This document shows positions 9,064 to 18,900 of a DNA stretch of 40,664 nt, in pieces. The notes beneath the pieces are model-generated. The model had not been told where the DNA came from, ran no database searches, and worked only from the letters and a program-made list of their open reading frames with translations. The translations under genes were made by a program, and so were the position numbers. The stretch lies in NCBI GenBank assembly GCA_041920415.1, contig JBHGYD010000011.1, forward strand, positions 1 to 40,664. The letters are read 5' to 3'. The stretch comes from JBHGYD01 sp041920415 (GTDB lineage Bacteria; Bacillota; Bacilli; Bacillales; Anoxybacillaceae). The first letter of the stretch is position 1. Every line of letters begins with the position of its first letter.

Positions 9064-12000
9064 TTAGTTAATTGTTCTATTCGGGTTAACAACTGTACCA
9101 GCTGTACCAGCTGCATTTGCGTTGCCATCAGAGATTGTACCAGCTGTAATTGTAATTGTATCACCTTTCACTTGAGCTGCAGCATCAGTGATTGTGATAG
9201 TCACTGTATTAGCATCTACTACAGCTGTTGTACCAGTGAATGCGCCGCCAGCTAAGTCAAAGTTATTATCTGCAGCAGCTAAATCAAGAGTAGCAGCGTT
9301 TACAGCTTCAGAGAAGTCAACCGTTACAACATCTTGACCGCCTGTGAAATTAGCAGGAGGCATTACTTCAGCAGCAGTAAATGTATCAGCTGCATTTGTA
9401 GTTGCAGGTAGCGTAGCTCTAAAAGTTCCCTCAGCATTGATAGCTGCAATTACTTGAGCAACAGTTGGATTAGTTCCACCCAAATCAATTGTTAATAATC
9501 CGGCTGCATAGCTAACGTTTAAGCCACCAGCTCCACTGTCGATAATTTGATATTGTAAATTGTTACCAAAAGCACCATCCATAGTATGTCCTAATGGTCC
9601 AGCAGTGTTAATAGCAAGGTTAATTACTCCGCCACCGTTAGCAGTTAATTGCGCTGTTGCATTTGTCTGTGCAGTTGTAGCGTTCAAGATATATGGAGCA
9701 ACATCGTCAGTAGCAACTTGCGATTCACCATTGATTCGAGTTCCATCAGCAAGTGATACGTTGCTTACAGTTACTGTAGGGAATGCAGCACTTACAGGTA
9801 ATACACTATCAGTTAATGTTACAGTAACTACTTGGTTACCAGTGCTGTTTACAGTAGTAACAGTTGCACCTGGAATTGCGAAGTCACCGATTTCAACTGT
9901 GCTCGCATTTACGTTTCCAGAGAATGTAACAGTTACTTGATCATAGAATCCATCGTGATCAGTATCAGTTCCAACTGCAGAAACAATGTGATCAGCTGGA
10001 GTAGGTGGTGCAACATAGACATCAACTTGATCATCATCTTTGCTGTTATCAGCATTGATTAAGCGAACATCTGGATTTGGTGTATTGTCAGGGTCGTAAG
10101 TAATACGGTCACCAGTAGAAATAGCTTTTTCGAATGCAGCCTCATCTAATTTTGTTAATTTAGCGAAATCAGTCGATGTACCAACATAGAAGTTGTCATT
10201 ACCTTGGTATTTAAACCATCTATATTGGCTAGTTCCATCAACTTTAACAACTACATAACCAGCATCTGTAGCATCGCTTCCAGTGTAGTAACCTACAACT
10301 TCACCAGTCAACTCACCTGAAGTATGTTCAGAAGCATCTACCCACTCAACAGTTTGAGGTTGACCAGCTACATATAAGTCGTCAGTAGTTGTTCCAGAAG
10401 CTTTTACTTCAAGTTTACCTTTTGTTCTAGCAACAATCTCTAATTGAGCTCTGTTGTCAGATACGGCAGCATTGTTATATACATTACCAGCAAGTGTGTA
10501 GCTGTTACCAGCTGCGATGGTTACTTCCTGAACACCCTCACTGTAATTGTCGAAATCGACGTTATTAGATTTGAATACAACTTTTACAGGGTTTGTACCA
10601 GTGTTTTTCACAGTGTAAGTAACACGTTTGAAATGATCTGTGTTTGTAAGTTTACCGCTTTGGTTTAGAAGTTGAAGTTCAAACTCTGGGTTGACTAAAG
10701 CAGTAGTAGCAGCATCATGAACATATACGCCGTGTACTCCTGTATCACCTGCAGAAGTTACAGCAAGCTTAGCGCCATTAGCGATTTCTTTACGGAATGT
10801 TACGCTGCCACCTTTTGCATATGGTTCTCCAGCCTCAAGTTCACCTTGTTGTGCACCTTCGTCGTTAAGGTCAATCCAAGCAACTGGAGTAGCTGTATCA
10901 TTTTCTGTATCCGAAACAACCGAGATTGTAGCTTGCCCTTTGCTATCTAATGTCACTGGTAGTGTTGTACCTTGGTTACCGTCTGCATCTTCTAATACAG
11001 CCTTAGTGTTAGTAGAGAAGTTCTTATCTAATAACTCATCTAAGCCAACCCAAACTGTACCGCCAGCGTAAGGTTTACCGTCTTTGTCAAGGACAGTTAG
11101 TGTATAGTCATATTTATAGTGTACAGCTGCTTCTACATCTTTTGTTACATCAAATGAAAGTTGATAGTTCTTTTGAACACCTTCGAATACAACGGTGTCT
11201 CCTTTAACTTGCAACTCACGTGCATCTAAACGATTGTCACTATCACCATAAATCCAAGAGTTAGCATCACCAGTGGCTGCCGGAACATCCAAGAACACGA
11301 TCGGAGTTGCTTGTGTATTGTTACCAGAAACAGTAAATGTTGCTTTACCGTTACGGTCAGTTGTAACCTGTAACTCTTCTTCACCAGTTGCGCTTTGGTA
11401 AGGAGTTACAGATTTTCCAGTTTCAGCGTCAGTTACAACTGCAAAAGAATCATCTTTAGTAGTTGTGTTGATATTTTCAGCAAGTGTTACGTTTAAGATT
11501 TTATTCGCCAATGGTTTGCCACTTACTGGGTCTAAAAGAGTAGCAGTATAAGTTACTACATCTTTGTTTGCAACTGTTTCTTTCTTATCAGCAGTTAGAG
11601 TTAAGATTGGCTCTACGCCCCAGTAAACAGATGCGATGTCACGAGTTGACGCAGCACCTGTAGGATATACTGAAACTGTGTCTACACCAGCTGCGTATTG
11701 AGTATAAGTATACTCTGCGATACCGTCTGCGTTTGTATAAACTTCTACTACTCTATCTTTGTTTAGGCTTGTAGCTGAAGCGTCAATGTTAAATGTTACA
11801 GGAACACCAGCTACTTTCTGACCGATATTCGCTCTTAAAGTAACCTCTTTACCAATTTTTCCTTGAACAGAATTTGTTTCAAGTGTAATTGAAGTTGGGA
11901 TTACAGCAGAGATACCTGTAAATTTACCTAATTCTTCGCCATCAAGTTTAACTGTGTATTGTTTTCCGCCTTCTTGTTCAGAAGTCGTTAATACTACTAC

Positions 12001-12786
12001 TTTGTCGTTATTTTGTTTTAATGCAGCGTTTTTCACTTCTAAACCTTCGATAGAGAAGTGTAGAGACGCAACATTTTCGATAGCATCTTTGAATGTTACT
12101 TCAACAGTTGTAGCGTTAATCGCTTTGATACTTTCAACTTTTGGATTAACCGCAGAAACATCCAACGCGCGTTTTACGAATGAAGCGAACGCTGCGCGAG
12201 TAACGCTGTCAGTTGGTTTATATTCTGTAACGACTGTTACGTGGTTTGCTTCTAATGTTTGGATGTAGTCACGAGCCCAAGCATCAGCTTTGTCTAAGTC
12301 TGTGATTTTCGATGTGAAATCAGCAGGTTTTGTTAATTTGAATGCTTCAACAAGCACTTTCGCCATTTGTTGACGAGTGATTGGTTGATAAGGGTTTAAT
12401 TTGCCTTCAGATCCAGTCATAACGCCAGCAGCTTTCACGATTGCAGCTGCTTCCACTAATTCTTTGTCTTGGCTGTCAACTGGAACATCGTCGAACGCTT
12501 TTTTGTCAGCAGGCACTTGGAAGCCTTGGTCTTTTAAAATGCGCGCGAAGATTTTCGCCACTTGACCGCGTGTGACGTTGTCGTAAGGTTTGAATGTGCC
12601 ATCTGGATAACCAGTAATGTATCCTTTTTCAACTAATGCGCTAATGTCTGCTGCATGTGAATCGTTAGGGTTCACATCGCTGAATGATGCAGCATTGGCA
12701 ACGACTGGACCAACTGCTGACGCTACTAATGCAGCAGAAACGGAACCAGCCAAAAATTTGCGGTAAGACTTTGGTTGGTAAGCCAT
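9064..12786 (-). CDS. Major S-layer protein precursor (SLH type)
   Basis: 1240 residues. The ATG at 12786 follows a GGGAGGAAA ribosome binding site. Signal peptide 1-33 (MAYQPKSYRKFLAG..., ending VVANAA) resembles Geobacillus S-layer precursors. Three SLH domains at about 34-210 (GYPDGTFKPYDNVTRGQVAK and relatives) anchor it to wall polymer. The rest is a chain of Ig-like beta domains rich in Ala, Thr, Val and Asp, nearly without Cys, as in self-assembling S-layer proteins. Asp-rich loops such as DTDHDGFYD near residue 942 look like calcium sites. A perfect sigma-A promoter, long leader and clean terminator suggest very high expression as a single-gene unit. It is the obvious client for SecA2/SlaP encoded 7 kb away. 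Calling it the major S-layer subunit is inference from size, promoter and signal peptide. Confidence 0.88.
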   Translation of the reverse strand: MAYQPKSYRKFLAGSVSAALVASAVGPVVANAASFSDVNPNDSHAADISALVEKGYITGYPDGTFKPYDNVTRGQVAKIFARILKDQGFQVPADKKAFDDVPVDSQDKELVEAAAIVKAAGVMTGSEGKLNPYQPITRQQMAKVLVEAFKLTKPADFTSKITDLDKADAWARDYIQTLEANHVTVVTEYKPTDSVTRAAFASFVKRALDVSAVNPKVESIKAINATTVEVTFKDAIENVASLHFSIEGLEVKNAALKQNNDKVVVLTTSEQEGGKQYTVKLDGEELGKFTGISAVIPTSITLETNSVQGKIGKEVTLRANIGQKVAGVPVTFNIDASATSLNKDRVVEVYTNADGIAEYTYTQYAAGVDTVSVYPTGAASTRDIASVYWGVEPILTLTADKKETVANKDVVTYTATLLDPVSGKPLANKILNVTLAENINTTTKDDSFAVVTDAETGKSVTPYQSATGEEELQVTTDRNGKATFTVSGNNTQATPIVFLDVPAATGDANSWIYGDSDNRLDARELQVKGDTVVFEGVQKNYQLSFDVTKDVEAAVHYKYDYTLTVLDKDGKPYAGGTVWVGLDELLDKNFSTNTKAVLEDADGNQGTTLPVTLDSKGQATISVVSDTENDTATPVAWIDLNDEGAQQGELEAGEPYAKGGSVTFRKEIANGAKLAVTSAGDTGVHGVYVHDAATTALVNPEFELQLLNQSGKLTNTDHFKRVTYTVKNTGTNPVKVVFKSNNVDFDNYSEGVQEVTIAAGNSYTLAGNVYNNAAVSDNRAQLEIVARTKGKLEVKASGTTTDDLYVAGQPQTVEWVDASEHTSGELTGEVVGYYTGSDATDAGYVVVKVDGTSQYRWFKYQGNDNFYVGTSTDFAKLTKLDEAAFEKAISTGDRITYDPDNTPNPDVRLINADNSKDDDQVDVYVAPPTPADHIVSAVGTDTDHDGFYDQVTVTFSGNVNASTVEIGDFAIPGATVTTVNSTGNQVVTVTLTDSVLPVSAAFPTVTVSNVSLADGTRINGESQVATDDVAPYILNATTAQTNATAQLTANGGGVINLAINTAGPLGHTMDGAFGNNLQYQIIDSGAGGLNVSYAAGLLTIDLGGTNPTVAQVIAAINAEGTFRATLPATTNAADTFTAAEVMPPANFTGGQDVVTVDFSEAVNAATLDLAAADNNFDLAGGAFTGTTAVVDANTVTITITDAAAQVKGDTITITAGTISDGNANAAGTAGTVVNPNRTIN

Positions 12787-12830
12787 CTGTATTATTTCCT
12801 CCCTTTTCTTCTATTCTATTTCAACTAAAT

Positions 12831-12870
12831 TTAAGAGAAGATTATGTATCTATTAACCTCTTACTCTTAA
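12831..12870 (-). promoter_or_regulatory. Stem-loop in the S-layer mRNA leader
   Basis: TTAAGAG at 12864-12870 and 12831-12837 (opposite strands) forms a stem near the 5' end of the roughly 105-base leader, extended by a few pairs after a bulge. Stable 5' structures are known to protect long-lived S-layer messages; that role here is inferred. Confidence 0.4.
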
Positions 12871-12898
12871 ACTTAGCGGATGAACGACTACAAACAAC

Positions 12899-12927
12899 AT
12901 TATATTTTTTTCCAAGGAGAATGTCAA
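12899..12927 (-). promoter_or_regulatory. Perfect-consensus sigma-A promoter of the S-layer gene
   Basis: Minus strand TTGACA (12927-12922), exactly 17 bases, TATAAT (12904-12899). All twelve hexamer positions match consensus. Transcription should start near 12892, leaving a leader of about 105 bases before the ATG. Confidence 0.85.
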
Positions 12928-13164
12928 CCATTTTTAGAATCATTTTTCTATATTGGTCTTAACATCCTCTTTATGTGTAGCCTTCCATCTATTTTTTATT
13001 TTACTGAACGCTCCATCATTTTCAATACCTTTAGACATAATTTTTTGTCAAAATTTTTGTTACATAATTGTAAAGTTTTGTAGACATATTTTATGGTACA
13101 CTTTGAATAATGTTGAAAATGTTCGAAAATTCTACAAAAAAATCTTAATAAGCAGGGGGCAGGC

Positions 13165-14142
13165 ATGAAACGAATAGCGTTGTTCGCTTTTTTCTTATTT
13201 TTTTCTCTTCCTTCTTTGGCCTCAGCTTCAGAACAAAACTATGACAAGTTGTTACCGCTGGCCAAAAAATATATCGGTGTGCCGTACCAGTTTGGCGGCA
13301 GCTCCGAGAAGGGATTTGACTGCTCAGGATTTACGCGCTATGTAATGAACGAGTTCGATGTGAAGCTGGCACGGACGACGTCCGAACAGTACAAACAAGG
13401 AAAACCGGTAAAAAAGAACGATCTGCGTGTTGGCGATCTCGTTTTCTTTGAAACATATAAAAAAGGGGCCTCTCACGCGGGGATTTACATTGGAAACAAC
13501 CTCTTTATTCACGCGGATTCGTCCAAAGGGGTGTCGATTGCAAAGCTGAATGATTCATCTTATTGGGGACCGCGGTACATAGGAGCAAGACGGGTGCTTG
13601 CGTATGAAAAAAACATCGGCGAGTTTCAAGATGTCGACAAAAACTTTTGGGCCAAGACCGAAATCGAAGCGTTAGCGAAGGAAGAAAAAATTCTCGGTTA
13701 TGAAAAAAGCTACTTTAAACCTGACGAAACGATTACGCGCGCGGAAGCGGCAGGATTTTTAGCGGAATATTTAAACTTAACGATGAACAATCGGAATCAA
13801 ACGTTTAAAGATGTGCCAAGCGACCATTGGGCCGTCGGAGCGATTAATGCGTTAGTGAAGGAAAACATCATTTCTGCCGATAACGATTCCTTCCGCCCTG
13901 ATGACGCGCTAACGCGTGAACAGTTAGCGGTCTTGTTCGCTAAGGTCTTTGATTTAAAGAAAGGAGCGACCAATACAACCTTGGCCGATGTTGCGCCGAC
14001 GGATTGGTCATATGACGCGATTCAACGGTTAGTAAGTGCCGGCATTGCCACCGGCGATGAAAACGGAAACTTCCGTCCGAAAGAAGCAGTGACGCGCGCG
14101 CAATTTGCGGTGTTTTTCTATCGGGCCATCAACGCAAAATAG
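13165..14142 (+). CDS. NlpC/P60 peptidoglycan endopeptidase with three SLH domains
   Basis: 325 residues. The ATG at 13165 follows a GGGGG-rich ribosome binding site. Signal peptide about 1-22 (ending ASASEQ). The NlpC/P60 domain spans about 23-148 with the catalytic triad visible: Cys53 in FDCSGF, His104 in SHAGIYIG and His116 in FIHA. Such enzymes cut D-Glu/meso-DAP or related stem-peptide bonds. Three SLH domains follow (about 153-325), so the hydrolase is held in the wall by the same polymer as the S-layer. It is divergent from the S-layer gene across 378 bases that contain the S-layer promoter. The two genes may be transcribed independently. Domain order (catalytic first, SLH last) is opposite to the S-layer proteins here. 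Confidence 0.93.
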   Translation: MKRIALFAFFLFFSLPSLASASEQNYDKLLPLAKKYIGVPYQFGGSSEKGFDCSGFTRYVMNEFDVKLARTTSEQYKQGKPVKKNDLRVGDLVFFETYKKGASHAGIYIGNNLFIHADSSKGVSIAKLNDSSYWGPRYIGARRVLAYEKNIGEFQDVDKNFWAKTEIEALAKEEKILGYEKSYFKPDETITRAEAAGFLAEYLNLTMNNRNQTFKDVPSDHWAVGAINALVKENIISADNDSFRPDDALTREQLAVLFAKVFDLKKGATNTTLADVAPTDWSYDAIQRLVSAGIATGDENGNFRPKEAVTRAQFAVFFYRAINAK

Positions 14143-14175
14143 CCACGAGGGACAAGCCTCGTGGCTATTTTTTCT
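14142..14175. terminator. Bidirectional terminator overlapping two convergent stop codons
   Basis: GCCACGAGG (14142-14150), loop GACAAG, CCTCGTGGC (14157-14165): a perfect nine-pair stem. TATTTTTTCT follows on the plus strand and TATTTTGCG on the minus strand. The stem includes the last base of each flanking gene's stop codon, so the two genes share it. Confidence 0.9.
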
Positions 14176-15772
14176 CCACCGTCCGCTTTAAAAATAGAGC
14201 AAATTGACCGCGTGTGACGATGTCGTCCGGGCGAAACGGATTAGCGATGGATATGTTGTTATCAGCCAGAGTGTTAATGGCCTCGTACGCCCAAAACGAT
14301 GTGGTCACATCTTTGAACGAATGAGTCACCGCTGGCTTCTTATACACGTTCGCATATGCACGAACGAGGACAGTCGCCATTTGGGCCCGCGTCATATATT
14401 CGTTCGGGCGCAGTTTTCCACCTTGACCGAACAGACCGTATGCTTCGGCAATGGCCATGTCTTCATAGCCAAGGTCGCCTTCTTTCATGTCGGTTGCTTT
14501 CACTTTGTAGCCTTCAGGCAGCGTCAATCCTAGTTCTTTGACAAGCATTTGAGCCGCATGGCGGCGAAGAAGTGTTTCATTTGGGTGAAATGCGCCGTCG
14601 GAATATCCTGTGATGATGCCGCGATTGTATAAAAGCTGGGCCGCTTGTTTGATCTCTTCGTCATCTATATCAGGGAAAAGCGGTCGGGCGCTCACGCTTG
14701 CGGCGATGTTGCGATAATCGACTTTTAACGTCGTGGAGCCTCGATTAAAGCCTTTTTGCGTATGTTGAACCGCGCGGAAGAAAACGCGATCGTTCCACTC
14801 TTTCTGAAACAGCCATGAAACGCTGTCGCTTAGTTTCGATGGGTCGTACCATTTTTCGCTCACACCTCTGGAAAAGGTATCAAGGCAGACAGAGGCGTAA
14901 CGACCATTTCCGTCTTGCGCATTGATATATGTATTTGGTTGTGAGTTATATAGATAAAGCCGGAGATTATAATACGATGAATTGAATGGATTTTCCGCAT
15001 ACCCTGTTAGAAGAAGGGAAAGAGGTTTCTGCACGACATAGTCGCTCCCTAGCCGCTCGCGCCAATACGATTCAACACTTGGTAACTCAAATGGCGTCGG
15101 CAGTGCCGTATTCATTTGCATATGCCCTTTTAAAGCGAGACTGGAGCCAAATAATTGCACGTAATCTTCCGCTAAAATTTCCGGCAGCGACCATTCGTAT
15201 GCTCCGCTTCCATCAACATGGACAGACGGGTAACGGGATAATTCGCGGGCGACCGCATATTTGGAACGAAGCCACTCACTAGGTGGCAAATGTTCGCGAT
15301 TGATAAGATAATAATACGTAAAATGATGTCCATATTCGTGCGCTAATGTCGTGGCCATTTGTTCGACAGTTGTAAAATCGTTGCCCCCATATAGATGAAT
15401 GACGCGATTGGGCAAAAGCGATAACGTTTTTCCGGTTTGATATTCGGCGAAATATTGCCCAAGCACGTTCGCTCCTGCCGGATAATCAGGAAAAATCATG
15501 ATTTTCCCAAGAAGCGAAAGTTCGGCGCCGTGCTTGTTTTTCAGCAATTCCGCCTCGAGCGCTTTTAATTGCTCCGTCGTTCGCCACTTCGGACTATAAC
15601 TTTCGATCGTCACTCTGCTCGTTCCTTTGTAACTGGCTATGAGTGGATAAAAATCTTCATAATTGCTTTGCGCTTGCGCTTTATTCGTTACATCAACGAC
15701 GTGCGCATCAACGGCTTTTCCGCCAAAGATGAGCATCGTGAAAAAGAAAAGAATAAAAGAATACTTGCGCAT
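14165..15772 (-). CDS. SLH-anchored secreted zinc metalloprotease (HExxH)
   Basis: 535 residues. The ATG at 15772 is preceded by AAAGGGGACGAGG. Signal peptide about 1-23 (ending VDAH). The catalytic region carries H145-E146-Y-G-H149, the HExxH zinc motif, in TTLAHEYGHHFTYYYL. A downstream E202 in EILAEDYVQLFG is the likely third ligand, in the style of gluzincins. About 240-360 is an undefined beta-rich region. Three SLH domains fill 366-535 (GYSDGAFHPNETLLRRHAAQ and relatives). The substrate is unknown. Sitting between S-layer, NlpC-SLH and S8 protease genes suggests processing or turnover of surface proteins, which is inference. I do not recognise a named family for the catalytic domain. 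Confidence 0.85.
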   Translation of the reverse strand: MRKYSFILFFFTMLIFGGKAVDAHVVDVTNKAQAQSNYEDFYPLIASYKGTSRVTIESYSPKWRTTEQLKALEAELLKNKHGAELSLLGKIMIFPDYPAGANVLGQYFAEYQTGKTLSLLPNRVIHLYGGNDFTTVEQMATTLAHEYGHHFTYYYLINREHLPPSEWLRSKYAVARELSRYPSVHVDGSGAYEWSLPEILAEDYVQLFGSSLALKGHMQMNTALPTPFELPSVESYWRERLGSDYVVQKPLSLLLTGYAENPFNSSYYNLRLYLYNSQPNTYINAQDGNGRYASVCLDTFSRGVSEKWYDPSKLSDSVSWLFQKEWNDRVFFRAVQHTQKGFNRGSTTLKVDYRNIAASVSARPLFPDIDDEEIKQAAQLLYNRGIITGYSDGAFHPNETLLRRHAAQMLVKELGLTLPEGYKVKATDMKEGDLGYEDMAIAEAYGLFGQGGKLRPNEYMTRAQMATVLVRAYANVYKKPAVTHSFKDVTTSFWAYEAINTLADNNISIANPFRPDDIVTRGQFALFLKRTVEKK

Positions 15773-15859
15773 ATGCCTCGTCCCCTTTGCGATTTCCTAA
15801 CTTCATAGTAACATAGATTCGGAATAGGACGGAGAGAAAATCGTTTAAAAAAGGTAAAG

Positions 15860-15904
15860 AAAAAGATGCTCCAAAATGCATGTCGCATTTCAAAGCATCT
15901 TTTT
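15860..15904 (-). terminator. Terminator after the S8 protease gene
   Basis: AAAAAGATGCT (15860-15870) pairs with its complement ending at 15904; a second stem AAATGC/GCATTT caps it around ATGTC. The run of T on both sides makes it potentially bidirectional. It starts seven bases beyond the protease stop codon. Confidence 0.85.
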
Positions 15905-15910
15905 CCTTCA

Positions 15911-18900
15911 TTATTTTACAGGTGAAACCGAAAGCGTATATGGTTGTGTGTTTGGACGGGCAAAGGAATCTTCGACGACGAAATAATATTTTCCTTTTTT
16001 CAATGATACGGTCGCGATTTCGCTATCTCCTTCACCATAGTAGTCAAATGTTTGCACAAGCTCTCCCTTTTCGTTGTAGATGGAGACGACGCCGTCCATC
16101 GTGCTTGAGCCATCTAATTGGATGGTGAATTTTCCGTCTTTGGCCACGTTCAATGCATAATAGTCTTTATCGCCATAATCAACAGAAGCGTTCAAATAGC
16201 CGACCGCTTTATATGCGCTACCGTTCTTTTTGAAGCCTAATGGTTTCGATGGTACGTTGTTTTTCACGACAGACGCTGCATCTTCGTCTTTTTTGCTGAA
16301 TGTTTCCATGCCGAAACGGTACGATTGCAGCGACAATCCGTCCCATGAGAAACTGGTTGTGACAAAGAAATAGCCGGTATTCTTTTTCGCTTTAAATGAA
16401 CCGTTCACATCATATAGTGGATCCCATCCTGTTGGCCAGAAATCGATGGCTTTCGCGGCTTCATCTTTGTCAATCGTCATATTTCCATTTGTATCTTCGA
16501 CTACCGTTACAATCGGAATAAGCGTACCGCGCAATTCATCCGGCAAGTTCTCTGCATTATCTAGCTTGTTTGGACGTAAAAAGAAAGAGAAAATGTCGTC
16601 AGCGTTGCGCTGTTTGTAATAGTATATGTCAACATCGTTCGGTAACACGAAGTTGCCTGTCTTTGCTTGATTTGGCTGAATCACTGTCGCCCCAATCGGC
16701 TCGTTGTTGTTTTCATTCGCATCTTTTGGCGCATCCATCAGTTTTTTCGACGTAAATGTGTATGGGTCGGCCACTGGCTGGTAGAGATTATTGGCCACGG
16801 ACAAATAATACTCTTTTCCTTCTTCTAATACGAGCGTTAACGATGATGTCTTTTTGCCGGTAAAGAAGTCGTAACCGGAATAGTCGGCGACCGGTAACAA
16901 GTCATCGTTTTTCGCGTCATATTCGTAAATCGTGGCCCACGGAATCATGTCATTTGGCGTATCGAATGTAAATTGGTAAATCGCTGTTTGGTTGACAGAA
17001 AATTTATAGAAATCTTGGTCTTCGCTAAATTGAATAAATCCTGATTGCTTGTCGCCGATATTGTAAGAGAGGGACTGTTCTTTAATTTGTTTGACATCTT
17101 CTTTTTCAAAATAACGCCATGTTCCATCATCAAGAATAATCGCATTCGGCTTTTTCGCTTGCTGCTGTCCAGGTTGTTGATCTGTCCCGGTCGGCATCTC
17201 GCCTGTTGACGTGTCGCGCGCTGGATAGCCATCCTCATCTGGAGGGTTTGTGACATCTTTCGCTGTTAAGCGATACGGAATCGCAGAAATTGGTGTTTGT
17301 TTTTCATCGTCGCTGCTTGTTGACAAATCAAAGAAAAATCCAAAGTAATACGAGAAATCGTCGATTGGCTCACTTGACGCTTCGATGACATACTCCATTC
17401 CCGGCTGTGCTTCAAACGTTAACGTTTCCCCTTGACCACTACCGTTATGATTAGCGCTAAGCATTGGATAAGGAGTGTCCTGTTGTTTCGAATTTGGATC
17501 GACCGGGTGATAAAAATCATCGGACAAATAGACAGCTAATGAAGAGTCGATCCCTGGAACGGCCGAAAGATTCAACTTGATGGTAGTTGGCTCCTTGACC
17601 GTCAACTTGAAGTAGTCTTTATCGGCTTCTTTCGCATCTTGTTCAGGAACAAACGTCAACGTATCGCTGGCAAATGGAAGCTGTTCGATAACGGCCGGAT
17701 TGTCTTTCGATAGTCCATCCACTGTCAACTGAGCGAATTTTTGCAATGTTAACGTATACATTGATTTTCCTTGCAAGCTGTAGTGACCGTTTGCATCCGT
17801 CACACCGATGACAAGCGTTCCGTTTTCTTTTGCGGTAAATAATTTTCCTTCTACTTCACCAGCGCGTGTGTCATTCACATTGATTGGTTTATCAGACTGT
17901 TTCTTTCCTTCAGGATAGAAGCGGAAGATGAGTTTGTAATCATAATCTTTTGCTCCTTCAAGAACAGACTGAACGCTTTCTCCCGCTTTCAAGTCCACCT
18001 TGAACCAATGGATTTCTTCCGGTGTTGTGAATCTTCCCGTTTTCTTCAGCGGCTCATCTGTCAATTGCAGCGGAAGCGCTTTGGAGAGAATCGTTTCATC
18101 GTTCCACGTTTCTATTTTCGGTAAGTTTTTCACATTAAATTGAAGCGCGGCGACTGGATTAACAAGACCGTTCCCATATTTCAAGTCGTATCCTTTTTCA
18201 CCTAAATCAGTGGCCGTTCTCTCTAAAATCGCCTCAACTTCATACGGTTTCAAATTTGGATATTTCGATAAAATAAGCGACGCGACACCAGCCACTACTG
18301 GGGAGGCCATCGATGTTCCGCTTAGTTCAGCAAATGAAGCGCCCTTCGTTGAATCGTACACAGAACTGTACACATCGACCCCCGGCGCGACGAGATCGAC
18401 AGATGGACCATAGTTGGAGAATTCCGCTAATTGGTTTTTGCTGTCGGTCGCACCGACGCTAATGACGCCTTCATAAGAAGCTGGGATGGAGTACATATCC
18501 GTCGATTCATTTCCAGCTGCAGCGACAACTGTAATTCCTGCATCAATCGCCTTTTTCACAGCATCTTCTAAAATCGGCGAGTTAAAGTAGCCGCCAAGGC
18601 TCATGTTAATGACTTTCGCGCCTTTTTCAATCGCATATAAAATCCCTTGGGCGATGACATAATCGCTTGCCCCCATGCCGCCGTTAAAGACGTCAATTGG
18701 CAAAATTTTGACGTTCGGGTTGATGCCGTGCGCGCCAACGCCGTTATTAGCCGTTGCCCCGATAATACCGGCAACGTGTGTTCCGTGAAGATCTTTTACA
18801 CCTGGATTCGCTGGGTTTGCCGCATTATAAGATGGTAAAAGCTGCGCCTTTAAATCTGGATGCTTCATGTCAAGACCTGTGTCAATCACAGCAACGGTTA

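Noticed and set aside
13020..13051. Second TTGACA (13051-13046, minus strand) upstream of the S-layer promoter
   Set aside because: No acceptable -10 box at 16-18 bases; the perfect promoter at 12899-12927 explains transcription.
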